Assembly: GCF_022829365.1 (NCBI RefSeq)
Contig: NZ_JAKSYJ010000119.1
Coordinates: forward strand, 342,904-406,903
Length of the DNA stretch: 64,000 bases
Reading direction: 5' to 3'
DNA from: Methylobacterium sp. J-077
GTDB lineage: Bacteria > Pseudomonadota > Alphaproteobacteria > Rhizobiales > Beijerinckiaceae
Shown here: one piece after another, positions 24,039 through 33,372 of the stretch
Layout of the letters: every line of letters begins with the position of its first letter
Position numbering within the stretch: position 1 is the first letter of the stretch
Notes under the pieces: model-generated
Told to the model about the DNA's origin: nothing
Databases searched by the model: none
What the model saw: the letters and a program-made list of their open reading frames with translations, nothing else
Program-made: the position numbers and the translations under genes

Positions 24039-25982
24039 TCAGGGCGTCGCCGCCGGCTCGGTTAGGGTATCGATCGACAGCAGGTAGGCGATCAGCGCGT
24101 CCTGGTCTTGGCGCGACACGCCGGTGCCGGCATCCGCCCAGTAGCCGTGGCCTTCGCCGGTAACGCGCGCGATGCGTGCCGTATCCGACGATTTATTCGC
24201 AGCGATGACCTTCGCCCTCAGGTCCCGGTCGATCAGGCCGCGCAGGCTATTCGTGGGATCGGGGGCGATGCCGCGGTACACCGTCCCCGGAACGCCGAGC
24301 TGAGTCTCCGGATCGGAACCGACCGCGATGCCCGAATCGTGCAGGTACGGCGCCGTCCAGGCCAGCCCGACGAGGTTCGGAACCTTGTAGCCGCCTTCGG
24401 TCCCGCCCTGCCCCCAGGCGAGCTGCACCTGAGCGAGCGTGTCGCCCGCGAGCGGCACCGGCACGATCACCGGATCGGCCGGCAGCGGGAACGGCGTGTC
24501 GGTCGAGAAGAGCGTCGGCGGTGACAGCCGCGCCTCCATCTTGGCCCCGGCCCGGGCGCGGGTCGGCTCGGTGCCGATCTCGGCTTCCGGGATGATCCGG
24601 TGGTTCGTTAGCGCCGGGCCGGCATGGCAGGTGCCGCAGCCGGCCTTCTCGAACACGGCGCGCCCGGCCTGGACGGCGGCGGAATCCTGTTTCGCGGCCG
24701 GAGGGTGCAGCAGGTTCTGGAACGCAGACATGGCGTTGTTGGCGTGGTTGACCGGCTCCCCGGGCACCGAGGTGAACAAGCCGTTGTCGGTGACGTAGTT
24801 GGTCGCCGGATAGGTCGGCAGCACCGCGTAGCTGTTGAGCCCGGGCGAAGCCGGCGTCGGGTCGACGCTGCGCAGCACCTCGGAGGGCTTGCGGGACTCG
24901 CCGGGCCTGTATCGGAAGGACTCGGTGGCCGCACCGCGCAAGACGATGCCGAGATAGGTCTCGGGCTCCATGCCGAACAGCCAAGGTGCGGCGGCGGCGA
25001 GCTGGGTCGTGTCGGAATTGGCGGCGTGGACGTTGTTGTTGAGCGACGACAGGCCGGCGAACGGCCCGATCGCCTCGCGCCCGCTCCAGCTGTAGGGCTC
25101 GCCGTAGGCAGAGAAGCTCGACGGGATCGAGGTCGGGTTGGTCACCCGGTCGGCGGAGGAATCGAAGCTGCCCGGCGGCCAGCTCGCGACCTGGACCTTG
25201 GTGGCCGCCTCCACGGCCTCGGCATCCGGCAGGGCCGGCGCGTCGCTGGTGTCGCCCGCCTGCGGAGGATCCGCCTCCGGCACGCTCGCATGCATGAAGT
25301 AGGCGGAGGAGTTCTTGGCCAGCGCCATCAGCAGCCCGGCATTGAGATCGGTGTTGGGCGCCCCCTCTACGACCTTGCCGGTGCCCGGATCGACCGCCGC
25401 GTGGCACAGGGCGCAGGTGATGCCCATGCGCAGATGCCCTCGATCGGAGAAGGTCTTGATCCCGATGATGAAAGCGCCGCCCTTCGGCACGTCGAGCCCG
25501 GTCGGGACCAGTTCACCCTTACGGTAGGTCCGGTTGCCGACGCGCATGTCCTGGGCCATGGCGACTTGGAGATTGGTGGTGCCTTGCCCGCCGAGCTTGG
25601 CCACAGCGAGGGCGACCTGCGTCGGCGTCAGGCCGCCATCGAGCATGCCCATCACGTCGGTCAGGAACACCTCGTTGCCGAACGTCTCCTGGTAGAAGGC
25701 CTGCCGACCACGTTCGACCATGGCGGGATCGATCGCAACGGCGCCGCTCCCGGCCGAGAGCGCCTTGCGACCCGCCTCGGTTCCGTTGAGCCGGTCCGCC
25801 TCCGCGCGCGAGACCCGGCGCCCGAGGACGTCGAAGGCGGTCTGGATCGGGTAGCGGTCGGGGTTCAGCAGGTCGGCCCGGTCGGGCATCGGCGCGTAGC
25901 TGAACCGGCCGAGACCGAGCGTGGCACCGGCCGCGACGGTTGCGAGGCCGGCGACGAGGAGGATGCGGCGGGGCCAACCCAT
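24039..25982 (-). CDS. Membrane-anchored di-heme cytochrome c protein (RoxA/MauG-like group)
   Basis: Protein of 647 residues. A short N-terminal hydrophobic segment (ILLVAGLATVAAGATLG) serves as signal or anchor. It has exactly two heme-c motifs: C190ALCH and C449GTCH. The 250-residue spacing, the size and the LNPDRYPIQTAFDVLG start suggest the di-heme family that includes rubber oxygenases RoxA/RoxB, or di-heme peroxidase-like proteins, rather than a simple electron carrier. Motifs around the second heme (VPNLVGLAWTAPYLHDSGIA) match di-heme peroxidases. It is periplasmic. The substrate is unknown; oxidative cleavage or peroxidase activity is possible. Confidence 0.8.
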   Translation of the reverse strand: MGWPRRILLVAGLATVAAGATLGLGRFSYAPMPDRADLLNPDRYPIQTAFDVLGRRVSRAEADRLNGTEAGRKALSAGSGAVAIDPAMVERGRQAFYQETFGNEVFLTDVMGMLDGGLTPTQVALAVAKLGGQGTTNLQVAMAQDMRVGNRTYRKGELVPTGLDVPKGGAFIIGIKTFSDRGHLRMGITCALCHAAVDPGTGKVVEGAPNTDLNAGLLMALAKNSSAYFMHASVPEADPPQAGDTSDAPALPDAEAVEAATKVQVASWPPGSFDSSADRVTNPTSIPSSFSAYGEPYSWSGREAIGPFAGLSSLNNNVHAANSDTTQLAAAAPWLFGMEPETYLGIVLRGAATESFRYRPGESRKPSEVLRSVDPTPASPGLNSYAVLPTYPATNYVTDNGLFTSVPGEPVNHANNAMSAFQNLLHPPAAKQDSAAVQAGRAVFEKAGCGTCHAGPALTNHRIIPEAEIGTEPTRARAGAKMEARLSPPTLFSTDTPFPLPADPVIVPVPLAGDTLAQVQLAWGQGGTEGGYKVPNLVGLAWTAPYLHDSGIAVGSDPETQLGVPGTVYRGIAPDPTNSLRGLIDRDLRAKVIAANKSSDTARIARVTGEGHGYWADAGTGVSRQDQDALIAYLLSIDTLTEPAATP

Positions 25983-26483
25983 GGATCGTCTTCGATATCC
26001 GTGGCCGATCCGGCCTGCGGGTGTGCGGGGATCGGCGGCCGGCGATCAACGGATATTCGTCGGTGAAGTTCACCCCGGCGGGGGGGACCGGGTGTCACGT
26101 TCGCGACACCATCCGACGTCGGCAAGACTCGCAATCCAGATGGGATGAACGATTCCTCACTCTGGACAGGTCGACGATCCGACGCGCGCTTAGGCGCAAA
26201 GTACCGGCACCTCTCACGGCCTACAACAGCGCCAAGCAATTTTTCTGATCGTCTACCAAAGACTTTTTCAGCAGCACGTCCGGGTCATTATGCGTTAGCA
26301 TGATGTAACGGACGTGTTTGTACTGCAATGCCGCAAATCTTAGATGCGACGCAACAGTGCTGACGGTCAGAAATTTGGTCGACCGTGTGCCGGAACCCTT
26401 CGGGCTCCGCGCCGCCGGCCGGTAACAGACTCGGAGACGGCCGGCGCCGAGGCCGGTCGGACATTCGGGCCGGAGGGAGGATC
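25983..26483. promoter_or_regulatory. Divergent intergenic region, relatively AT-rich in 26200-26350
   Basis: About 500 bases separate the divergent cytochrome and CoA-transferase genes. No convincing gene is seen. The middle (about 26220-26350) is clearly less GC-rich than its surroundings, as expected for promoters, and contains the large imperfect palindrome listed at 26277-26314. Confidence 0.55.
26277..26314. promoter_or_regulatory. 38-bp imperfect palindrome, candidate operator
   Basis: CGTCCG and CGGACG form the outer arms. Inside, CATTATGC and GCATGATG pair in seven of eight positions around a GTTA centre. It lies about 170 bases upstream of the CoA-transferase start and about 300 from the cytochrome start. 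It could bind a dimeric repressor or fold as a hairpin. Confidence 0.5.
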
Positions 26484-28472
26484 GTGGGCTTCATGAGGAA
26501 GAACAAGGTCATCACGGCGGACGAGGCGATCGCTCTGATCCGCGTGAACGACGTCGTGACCACCACGGGCTTCGTCCAGAGCTGCATCCCGGAGGCGCTG
26601 CACGCCGCCCTGGAGAAGCGCTTCGTCGAGACCGGATCGCCCCGGGGCCTGACCCTGATCATGACGGCGGGCGCGGGCGACAGCAAAGGCCTCGGCACCG
26701 GCCGCCTGCACCATGACGGCCTGCTCGCGCGGGTGATCGCCGCCAATTTCGGACGGATGCCGAAGGTCGCGCAGGCCGCGCAGAACAACCTGATCCGCGG
26801 CTACAACCTGCCCCAGGGGGTGATCTCGCAGCTCTACCGGGCCTGCGCCGCCGGCCAGCCCGGCCTGTTCTCGAAGGTCGGGCTGCAGACCTATGTCGAT
26901 CCGCGCCACGGCGGCGCCAAGGTCAACACCCTGACCACGGAGGACATCGTCAAGCTGGTGGAGGTCGATGGCGAGGAGTGGCTGTTCTACACCGCTACCA
27001 AGATCGACGTGGCCTTCATCCGCGCCACCTCGGCCGACCCGTCGGGCAACCTCTCCTACGAGAAGGAGGCGCTGACCCTCGATTGCCTGGCCCAGGCCAT
27101 GGCCGCCCGCAACAACGGCGGCATCGTCATCGCCCAGGTCGAGCGCATCGTCGACGACGGCTACCTGCTGCCCAAGGACGTGCGCGTCCCTGGCATCCTG
27201 GTCGATTGCGTCGTGGTCGCCGAGCCCGAGATGCACCGGATGAATTACGGCGTCATGCACGACGCCGCCTTGGCCGGCGAGATCCGCGTCCCCGTCACCG
27301 GCATCAAGCGGATGCCGCTCAACGAGCGCAAGATCATCGCCCGCCGGGCCGCCTTCGAGCTGCCGCCGAACGGCGTGGTCAATCTCGGGGTCGGCGCGCC
27401 GGAGGGCATCTCCTCGGTGGCCAACGAGGAGAAGATCACGCCCTACATCACCCTGACCACCGAGGCCGGGGCGGTCGGCGGGGTGCTAGCCTCGGGCTCC
27501 AGCTTCGGCGCGGCCACCAACGCCGACTGCATCATCGACCAGAACCAGATGTTCGACTTCTACGACGGCGGCGGCCTCGACATGACCTGCCTCGGCATGG
27601 CCGAGTGCGATGCTGCCGGCAACGTCAACACCTCGAAGTTCGGCGGCAAGCTCAACGGCTGCGGCGGGTTCATCAACATCTCGCAGAACGCCCGCACGGT
27701 GGTGTTCGCCGGCACCTTCACGGCGGGCGGGCTGGAGATCGCCGTCGACGACGGCGTGGTGCGGATCGTCAGCGAGGGCCGGTCGCGCAAGTTCGTGACG
27801 CAGGTGCAGCAGAACACCTTCTCGGGTCCCTACGCGGTCGAGCGGGCACAGCCCGTCCTCTACGTGACCGAGCGCTGCGTCTTCCAGCTCACCGCCGACG
27901 GCCTCGAACTGGTCGAGGTGGCGCCGGGCATCGACATCGAGCGCGACATCCTCGCCCACATGGATTTCAAGCCGGTGGTGCGCAATCCGGTGCCGATGGA
28001 CCCGCGCATCTTCCGCGACGAACCGATGGAGCTGCTCTCGGACCTGCTCAACCTCGATCTGGCCTCGCGCATCAGCTACGACGGCGAGCGCAACATCCTC
28101 TTCATCAATCTCGAAGGCTGGTATTGCCGGGTGAAGAGCGACATGGACGAGCTGCGCATGACCATCGTCGGTGCGTGCCGCAAGGCCGGCCAGCGGGTCA
28201 ACGCCGTGATCAACCACGACGGCTTTCGGCTCAACGAGAACCTGATCGACGATTATGCCGGGATGATCCAGTATCTCCAGGCGAACTATTACGCGACCAC
28301 GACGCGCTACGTCACCAGCGCGTTCCTGCGCCTGAAGATGGAGGAGGCGCTGACCCGGCGCGGCGTCGCCCCCCACGTGTTCGAGCGCAAGGAGGAGGCC
28401 CAGGCCTTCCTCGGCAGCACCGACACGAAGGCCCGCAAGCGGATCTCCCCGGCGGTCGCCTCGGCGGCGTAG
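26484..28472 (+). CDS. Acyl-CoA:acetate/3-ketoacid CoA-transferase with C-terminal extension
   Basis: Protein of 662 residues from GTG 26484 (six bases after GGAGGG); ATG 26493 would give 659. Residues 1-525 are a fused alpha-beta CoA-transferase like E. coli YdiF (about 531). The catalytic Glu is in TLTTEAGAVGG (residue 327), and the oxyanion-type GxGxP segment is VNLGVGAPEG. Such enzymes move CoA between acyl-CoA and acetate or a ketoacid. The remaining 120 or so residues (from RISYDGERNILFINLEGW) are an additional alpha/beta module ending in MEEALTRRGVAPHVFERKEEAQAFL, absent from YdiF. Its role is unknown. Confidence 0.9.
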   Translation: MGFMRKNKVITADEAIALIRVNDVVTTTGFVQSCIPEALHAALEKRFVETGSPRGLTLIMTAGAGDSKGLGTGRLHHDGLLARVIAANFGRMPKVAQAAQNNLIRGYNLPQGVISQLYRACAAGQPGLFSKVGLQTYVDPRHGGAKVNTLTTEDIVKLVEVDGEEWLFYTATKIDVAFIRATSADPSGNLSYEKEALTLDCLAQAMAARNNGGIVIAQVERIVDDGYLLPKDVRVPGILVDCVVVAEPEMHRMNYGVMHDAALAGEIRVPVTGIKRMPLNERKIIARRAAFELPPNGVVNLGVGAPEGISSVANEEKITPYITLTTEAGAVGGVLASGSSFGAATNADCIIDQNQMFDFYDGGGLDMTCLGMAECDAAGNVNTSKFGGKLNGCGGFINISQNARTVVFAGTFTAGGLEIAVDDGVVRIVSEGRSRKFVTQVQQNTFSGPYAVERAQPVLYVTERCVFQLTADGLELVEVAPGIDIERDILAHMDFKPVVRNPVPMDPRIFRDEPMELLSDLLNLDLASRISYDGERNILFINLEGWYCRVKSDMDELRMTIVGACRKAGQRVNAVINHDGFRLNENLIDDYAGMIQYLQANYYATTTRYVTSAFLRLKMEEALTRRGVAPHVFERKEEAQAFLGSTDTKARKRISPAVASAA

Positions 28473-28686
28473 GGCAGCTGCGATAGGGCCTCGCGGCCAC
28501 CCGCTTGCCCTGCGAACGGCCGCGGCGTGGGTTTGCGACGGTCCACTGTCGAGCGAGAGTCGGAAGACGCAGACGTCGCGTCCACCGGCGCCCCCGTGTG
28601 AACGCCCGGAGAAGCAGATCCGTTGAGCTTCGAGATGGTGATACGACGCATTGGCGTTCTGCACGGCGGAAATTCAAGGCCGGCCT

Positions 28687-29064
28687 ATGTTCGATGACGC
28701 CGCCGCTCAGCGCTATCTCGCGGGACTAGCCCCTCCCGCTACGGGGTCCGTGCGCTGGCTCATCTATGACCACAACCGACAATGGGTTTCGGTCGTCGAC
28801 AGCGAGATCGCACCGCTGCGGCAAGACTGCAGGCATGTCCTGAGCTCGCTTTCGGAGCAGGATGGGATCGCGTCCCTTGTGGAGGCGATCCGGGAGTTCC
28901 TCGCTGACGGGACCGAATGCACCCCGCAAATCATCGCCCTCTCATGCGCTCTGTTGATGCAGAGCACCGGCGATCTCGACGAGGTTTTCGTTCGGATCCA
29001 GGCCGCGGTCATGGCGACACTGGTCGACGCCGAGGACGTGGTGGTGAGGCCCGTCGGCGCATAA
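28687..29064 (+). CDS. Hypothetical protein
   Basis: Protein of 125 residues starting MFDDAAAQRYLAGL at ATG 28687; the frame opens earlier, but the upstream part looks non-coding. It is soluble with helical stretches (DGIASLVEAIREFLAD, TPQIIALSCALLMQS). No family is recognised. It is bounded by 214- and 224-base gaps without other features. Base composition is slightly lower in GC than its neighbours. A real gene is plausible but unproven. Confidence 0.45.
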   Translation: MFDDAAAQRYLAGLAPPATGSVRWLIYDHNRQWVSVVDSEIAPLRQDCRHVLSSLSEQDGIASLVEAIREFLADGTECTPQIIALSCALLMQSTGDLDEVFVRIQAAVMATLVDAEDVVVRPVGA

Positions 29065-29288
29065 GGCGAAGACGGCATGTGCCATCAGGTGTTGCTGGAC
29101 GCGATCACCCGCGTGGTGCGTGTGGGGCGCCTGAAGGGCGCAGCGCGTATGTCCACCGCTGAATCGCGAGCCGACTTCCAACAGCGCCCGACCGGGATCC
29201 GCTTTTCGGGATGTTCTGACGAACTCTAGTGTGCCCGACCTGGGCCAAGGGCAGACCGTGCCCGCGCCTCGCGGATCGGGCCAAAATC

Positions 29289-30230
29289 CTAATACCCCCG
29301 CCCGGCATCCACCCCCTGCGGCGGCTGCCCGGTGCCGCGGTACGCGCGCAGATTAGCCGCCACCGTAGCGGCGGCAGAGTCCATGTCGGTGGGGCCGGAG
29401 ATATGCGGCAGAACGGTCACCCCTGGATGGGTCCAGAGCGGCGAGGCCGCCGGCAGCGGCTCGACGTCGAACACGTCGAGCACCGCGTGCGACAGGTGGC
29501 CGGCATCCAGCGCCGCGATCAGGTCCTCGGTCACCACGATCGGCCCCCGGGCGAAGTTGATCAGCGCCGCCCCGGGCTTGAGGGCGGCGAGCCGGCGGGC
29601 ATTCACCAGGCCGCGCGTTTCCAGCGTCAGCGGCATCAGGCAGACGAGGATGTCGCAGCGCCCAAGCATCGCCGGGAGGCCATCCGCGCCGTGGACCGTC
29701 TCGATCCCCGCCACGGTCTTCGGCGTCCGGCTCCAGCCGATGACGGAGAACCCCGCCCCGGTGAGCCGTCCGGCCGCCGCGGTGCCGAGCGCTCCGAGGC
29801 CGAGCAGGCCGACCGTCATGTCGGACGGCTTGCGGTAGGGTTGCGGTTGCCAGACCCGCTCACGCTGCTGGCGCGCGTAGGCCGGCATGTCGCGGTGGAG
29901 GTAATAGGTCCAGGCCAGCACCGCCTCGGCCATGGCGCGGGCCATCTCGCGATCAACCAGCCGGACGATCGGGAGGGGCCGGTCGAAGGCGCCGACCAGC
30001 TTCTCGACGCCGGCCCACAGGCTCTGCACCCAGACCAGACCCGGCAGGGCGGCGACCTCCGCCGGATCGGGGTTCGCCACGACGGCGACCTGCGCGCCCG
30101 CGCGCTCCGCATCGGTCATCAGGCGGAACGGGACCAGCCGCTCGCCAGGCATCGCGGCCGAAAGGATCTGGAGGTATTCCGCCTCTTGCGCCAGGCCCTT
30201 GCACCCGACAAGCGCGACAACCTCCGCCAT
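29289..30230 (-). CDS. 2-hydroxyacid dehydrogenase, glyoxylate/hydroxypyruvate reductase A-like
   Basis: D-2-hydroxyacid dehydrogenase of 313 residues. The Rossmann motif is GLLGLGALG near residue 141. The catalytic Arg lies in NFARGPIV, the Glu in DVFDVEPLP and the His in VLPHISGPT. Size and these motifs fit GhrA, which reduces glyoxylate and hydroxypyruvate with NADPH. Hydroxypyruvate reduction is a serine-cycle step in methylotrophs, but the main HprA enzyme is usually encoded in the serine-cycle cluster, so this is more likely an accessory reductase. Confidence 0.9.
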   Translation of the reverse strand: MAEVVALVGCKGLAQEAEYLQILSAAMPGERLVPFRLMTDAERAGAQVAVVANPDPAEVAALPGLVWVQSLWAGVEKLVGAFDRPLPIVRLVDREMARAMAEAVLAWTYYLHRDMPAYARQQRERVWQPQPYRKPSDMTVGLLGLGALGTAAAGRLTGAGFSVIGWSRTPKTVAGIETVHGADGLPAMLGRCDILVCLMPLTLETRGLVNARRLAALKPGAALINFARGPIVVTEDLIAALDAGHLSHAVLDVFDVEPLPAASPLWTHPGVTVLPHISGPTDMDSAAATVAANLRAYRGTGQPPQGVDAGRGY

Positions 30231-30311
30231 CCTCGAACTCCGTACGCGTCTCAGGCCACGCCCGCTCGGGGCGATGCAGGCGCTGTGCCTGCCTGAGGCG
30301 TTTTCTCCAAA

Positions 30312-30602
30312 TCAGCGCGCCTCGACCAGAGCCGGGTAGACCAGCCGGACGCTGCGCCGGTCCTCGGGGATCGCTGTGGCGGCGCGCTGGCGCAGGCTGC
30401 CGGTGGTGACCGGCACCGCCACCTCGGTGGGCCGCAGGCGCCAGCGCTCGGCGCCCGCCATCGGGACCGGCGGCTTCGGCCGCTCGAGATGCCGGTCCGC
30501 GCCCTCGGTGGGTACGGTGGCGAGCCCGGCCAGGCTGAACAGGGCGAGGAGGCCGTAACGGGACCGGCGAAGCGGCCGGGAGCGAAGCGAACGGACGGAC
30601 AT
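30312..30602 (-). CDS. Small secreted hypothetical protein
   Basis: Protein of 96 residues. I chose the ATG at 30602: it gives an Arg-rich start (MSVRSLRSRPLRRSR) and a hydrophobic segment (YGLLALFSLAGLATV), so a signal peptide or single membrane anchor. The remainder is basic and proline-rich with no known domain. It lies 81 bases upstream of the GhrA-like gene on the same strand. Confidence 0.5.
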   Translation of the reverse strand: MSVRSLRSRPLRRSRYGLLALFSLAGLATVPTEGADRHLERPKPPVPMAGAERWRLRPTEVAVPVTTGSLRQRAATAIPEDRRSVRLVYPALVEAR

Positions 30603-30761
30603 GGCAGTGAACCCGCGTGGACACGCTGGTTCTGCCTGTCGGGGGTGAAGACGGGATCGAACCGAATCGATTCCCAACCCGTTCCCAACACCTGTCTGGA
30701 CTTGCGGTAAACGCCAGGTCTTGAGGCACGGTAAACGAACCCACGGGGAGGACGCGCAGGC

Positions 30762-32234
30762 ATGGCGAGCAAGGTTGAGGGAAGCGCCGGGACACCCGAG
30801 CGCGCGGAGATCGGCCGCGTCATCGACACCGATATCTCCGCGCGGCTGGACCGGCTGCCCTGGGGCCGCTTCCACGTGCTGGTGATCGTGGCGCTTGGCA
30901 TCACCTGGGTGCTCGACGGCCTCGAAGTGACGCTGGCCGGCTCCCTGGTCGGCGCCCTGCGCCAGCCGCCGATGTCGTTCTCGGAATTCGATGTCGGGCT
31001 GGCCGCCTCCTGCTACCTCGTCGGCGCCGTGACCGGCGCCCTCGGCTTCGGCTGGCTGACCGACCGGATCGGCCGCAAGAAGCTCTTTTTCATCACGCTC
31101 GCCCTCTACCTCGTCGCCACAGCGGCCACCGGCATGTCCTGGAATGTCGCGAGCTTCTGCGTCTTCCGCTTCTTCACCGGCGCCGGCATCGGCGGCGAGT
31201 ACACCGCGATCAACTCGACCATCCAGGAGCTGGTCCCGGCCCGGGTCCGCGGCTGGACCAACCTGGTCATCAACGGCTCGTTCTGGATCGGCGCCGCCCT
31301 CGGCTCGTTCATGTCGATCGTGCTGCTGAAGCCCGAGGTGATCGACCCGGCCTGGGGCTGGCGCGTCGCGTTCTTCACCGGCGGCGCCATCGGCCTGGTG
31401 ATCCTACTGCTGCGCACTTGGATCCCCGAGAGCCCCCGCTGGCTCGCCACCCACGGCTACGCCGCGGAGGCCGACCGGGTCGTCACCGGCATCGAGAAGC
31501 GCTTCACCGACGAGGGCGTCACCCTGCCGCCGGTGGATGAGAGCAAGCGCATGAAGGTCCGCACCCGCGACCACACTCCCCTGTCGGAAGTGTTCCGCGC
31601 CCTGTTCGTCACGAACCGGCTGGCCACGATGGTCGGCCTCGCCCTGATGGTCGCGCAGGCGTTCTTCTACAACGCGCTGTTCTTCACCTACGCGCTGGTG
31701 CTGGAGCGGTTCTACGCCGTGCCGGGCAACAGCGTCGGCTGGTACCTGCTGCCCTTCGCGCTCGGCTCGTTCCTGGGGCCGCTGCTGCTCGGGCGGCTGT
31801 TCGACACGATCGGCCGGCGCCAGATGATCGCCTTCACCTACGGCATCTCGGCGGTGCTGCTGGTCGCCGTCGGCTTGCTGTTCCGCCTCGACGTGGTCGG
31901 GCCGGTTGGGCAGACCGCGGCCTGGATGGTGGTGTTCTTCTTCGCCTCGGCGGCGGCGAGCTCGGCCTATCTCACCGTCTCCGAGACCTTCCCGCTGGAG
32001 ATCCGGGCGCTCGCCATCGCGGCCTTCTACGCGGTGGGCACCGGCATCGGCGGTGTCTCCGGGCCGCTCCTGTTCGGCAGCCTGGTCGAGACCGGTTCCC
32101 GCGACTGGGTGCTGTTCGGCTACGGGATCGGCGCGGTGCTGATGCTGGTCGCCGCGGTGGTCGGCGGGGTCTGGGGCACGGCCGCGGAGGGCAAGTCCCT
32201 GGAGGACGTTTCGAAGCCGCTCGCGGCGGCGTGA
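30762..32234 (+). CDS. MFS transporter, sugar/organic-acid porter type
   Basis: Protein of 490 residues with about 12 hydrophobic segments. MFS signatures are clear: GWLTDRIGRKKLFF between helices 2 and 3, GGEYTAINSTIQELVPARVRG after helix 4, and WIPESPRWLATHG before the central loop. A second loop copy is GRLFDTIGRRQMI. The PESPRWL motif is typical of sugar and aromatic/organic-acid porters. The convergent glucokinase and trehalose phosphatase genes hint at sugar uptake, but the substrate is not determinable. Confidence 0.9.
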   Translation: MASKVEGSAGTPERAEIGRVIDTDISARLDRLPWGRFHVLVIVALGITWVLDGLEVTLAGSLVGALRQPPMSFSEFDVGLAASCYLVGAVTGALGFGWLTDRIGRKKLFFITLALYLVATAATGMSWNVASFCVFRFFTGAGIGGEYTAINSTIQELVPARVRGWTNLVINGSFWIGAALGSFMSIVLLKPEVIDPAWGWRVAFFTGGAIGLVILLLRTWIPESPRWLATHGYAAEADRVVTGIEKRFTDEGVTLPPVDESKRMKVRTRDHTPLSEVFRALFVTNRLATMVGLALMVAQAFFYNALFFTYALVLERFYAVPGNSVGWYLLPFALGSFLGPLLLGRLFDTIGRRQMIAFTYGISAVLLVAVGLLFRLDVVGPVGQTAAWMVVFFFASAAASSAYLTVSETFPLEIRALAIAAFYAVGTGIGGVSGPLLFGSLVETGSRDWVLFGYGIGAVLMLVAAVVGGVWGTAAEGKSLEDVSKPLAAA

Positions 32235-32249
32235 GCATCGAAACTCGTT

Positions 32250-32271
32250 GGGTGGCCCGAAAAGGCCGCCC
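32250..32271. terminator. Hairpin between convergent MFS and glucokinase genes
   Basis: GGGTGGCC and GGCCGCCC form an 8-bp stem (one G-U-type mismatch) with a six-base CGAAAA loop. The site sits between the two stops (32234 plus, 32284 minus). There is no T-tract, so it is a possible bidirectional terminator only. Confidence 0.4.
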
Positions 32272-32283
32272 GGCGGAGCATGG

Positions 32284-33291
32284 TCAGCCGTCCTTCCGCC
32301 AAACCTGCCCGTGGTAGACGAAGCGCCGGCCCTCGTTGGCGAGGGCGGCCAGGCCCTTGAAGGCCGGGTCATGGACGGTGATGACGCTGGTGGGGATCTG
32401 GCGCATCATCTCGGCGAAAGGCGCCTTGCGCTCGAACGCCTCGCGGAACCCGCTCTCCTCCAGCACCTTGACGATGCGGGGCGCGATGCCGCCGCCGATA
32501 TAGACGCCGCTGGTGGCGAGAAACGTCAGGGCGAGGTCGCCGCAGACGCGGCCGAGCAGGCGGCCGAACAATTCCAGCGCCTCCGCGGCGTGCGGGTCCG
32601 AGGCCTTGAGACCCGCTTCGGTCACCGCCGCCGGATCGAGCTTCTCGTGCGGCTGGCCGGTGCGGACATGCGCCACCGCCGCGTGCAGCCGCGCGAGGCC
32701 CGGCCCCGACAGCACCGCCTCGACGGTGATGCGCCCCTCGACCCGCTCCAGCGCGTGCCAGACTTTTTCCTCGAATGCGTCCGCCGGACCGAAATCGGCG
32801 TGACCGGCCTCGGTGGAGACGATGGCGAGGTGGGCCGAGTAGGGCACCAGGGCCGCCGCGCCGAAGCCGGTACCGGGGCCGAGCACAACCCGGGCGCCCC
32901 CCGGAATCGTCGGGCTGGGCCCGACCGGCGTGAGGTCGTGGGGCTCGATATCGGCCGCGCCGGCCGCGACCGGCACGTAATCGTTCACCACCACCGCCGA
33001 GGAGAGCCCGAAATCCTTGGCGATGCGCTCGCCGCCGATCCGCCAATGCGCGTTGGTGAGTTGGGGCTCCGGGCCGTCGACCCGCCCGCCCATCGCCAGG
33101 ATGGCCGAGCGCGGCGGCGGCACGGCATCGCCGCCCTTGGCCAGCGCCGCCTTGATGGCGTGGGACGGATCGGGATGGTCGCCGGTGGCCTCGTGGGACA
33201 GAAGCCGGGGCTCGGCGCCCTTCTCGGCGATCAGGCCGAAGCGGGCGTTCGTGCCACCGATATCACCGATCAGAACCGGAAATTCGAACAT
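32284..33291 (-). CDS. glk: Glucokinase
   Basis: Protein of 335 residues starting at the ATG at 33291 (MFEFPVLIGDIGGTNARFGL). The phosphate-binding IGDIGGTNAR motif opens the protein; LGPGTGFGAAALV is the second nucleotide loop, and the zinc-free proteobacterial Glk pattern STEAGHADFGP follows. GVYIGGGIAPRI is near the C-terminus. It phosphorylates glucose with ATP in the cytoplasm. An in-frame upstream start at 33351 would add 20 residues without similarity. The otsB gene begins 825 bases upstream on the same strand. Confidence 0.93.
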   Translation of the reverse strand: MFEFPVLIGDIGGTNARFGLIAEKGAEPRLLSHEATGDHPDPSHAIKAALAKGGDAVPPPRSAILAMGGRVDGPEPQLTNAHWRIGGERIAKDFGLSSAVVVNDYVPVAAGAADIEPHDLTPVGPSPTIPGGARVVLGPGTGFGAAALVPYSAHLAIVSTEAGHADFGPADAFEEKVWHALERVEGRITVEAVLSGPGLARLHAAVAHVRTGQPHEKLDPAAVTEAGLKASDPHAAEALELFGRLLGRVCGDLALTFLATSGVYIGGGIAPRIVKVLEESGFREAFERKAPFAEMMRQIPTSVITVHDPAFKGLAALANEGRRFVYHGQVWRKDG

Positions 33292-33372
33292 CGACGCGGA
33301 GCCTTTTCCTGAGCGGGTCCACCGCGAGGCAGGACACGTGCCTGCCGTCATGCGACGAAGGATAGGGCGGGT

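Noticed and set aside
24624..26066. A 480-codon plus-strand frame opposite the cytochrome gene
   Set aside because: Composition is that of an antisense shadow (Gly/Arg/Val runs), while the minus strand has two heme motifs and a signal segment.
28651..28686. N-terminal extension of the hypothetical protein at 28687
   Set aside because: The extra 12 residues lack a ribosome site and the ATG at 28687 gives a more natural start.
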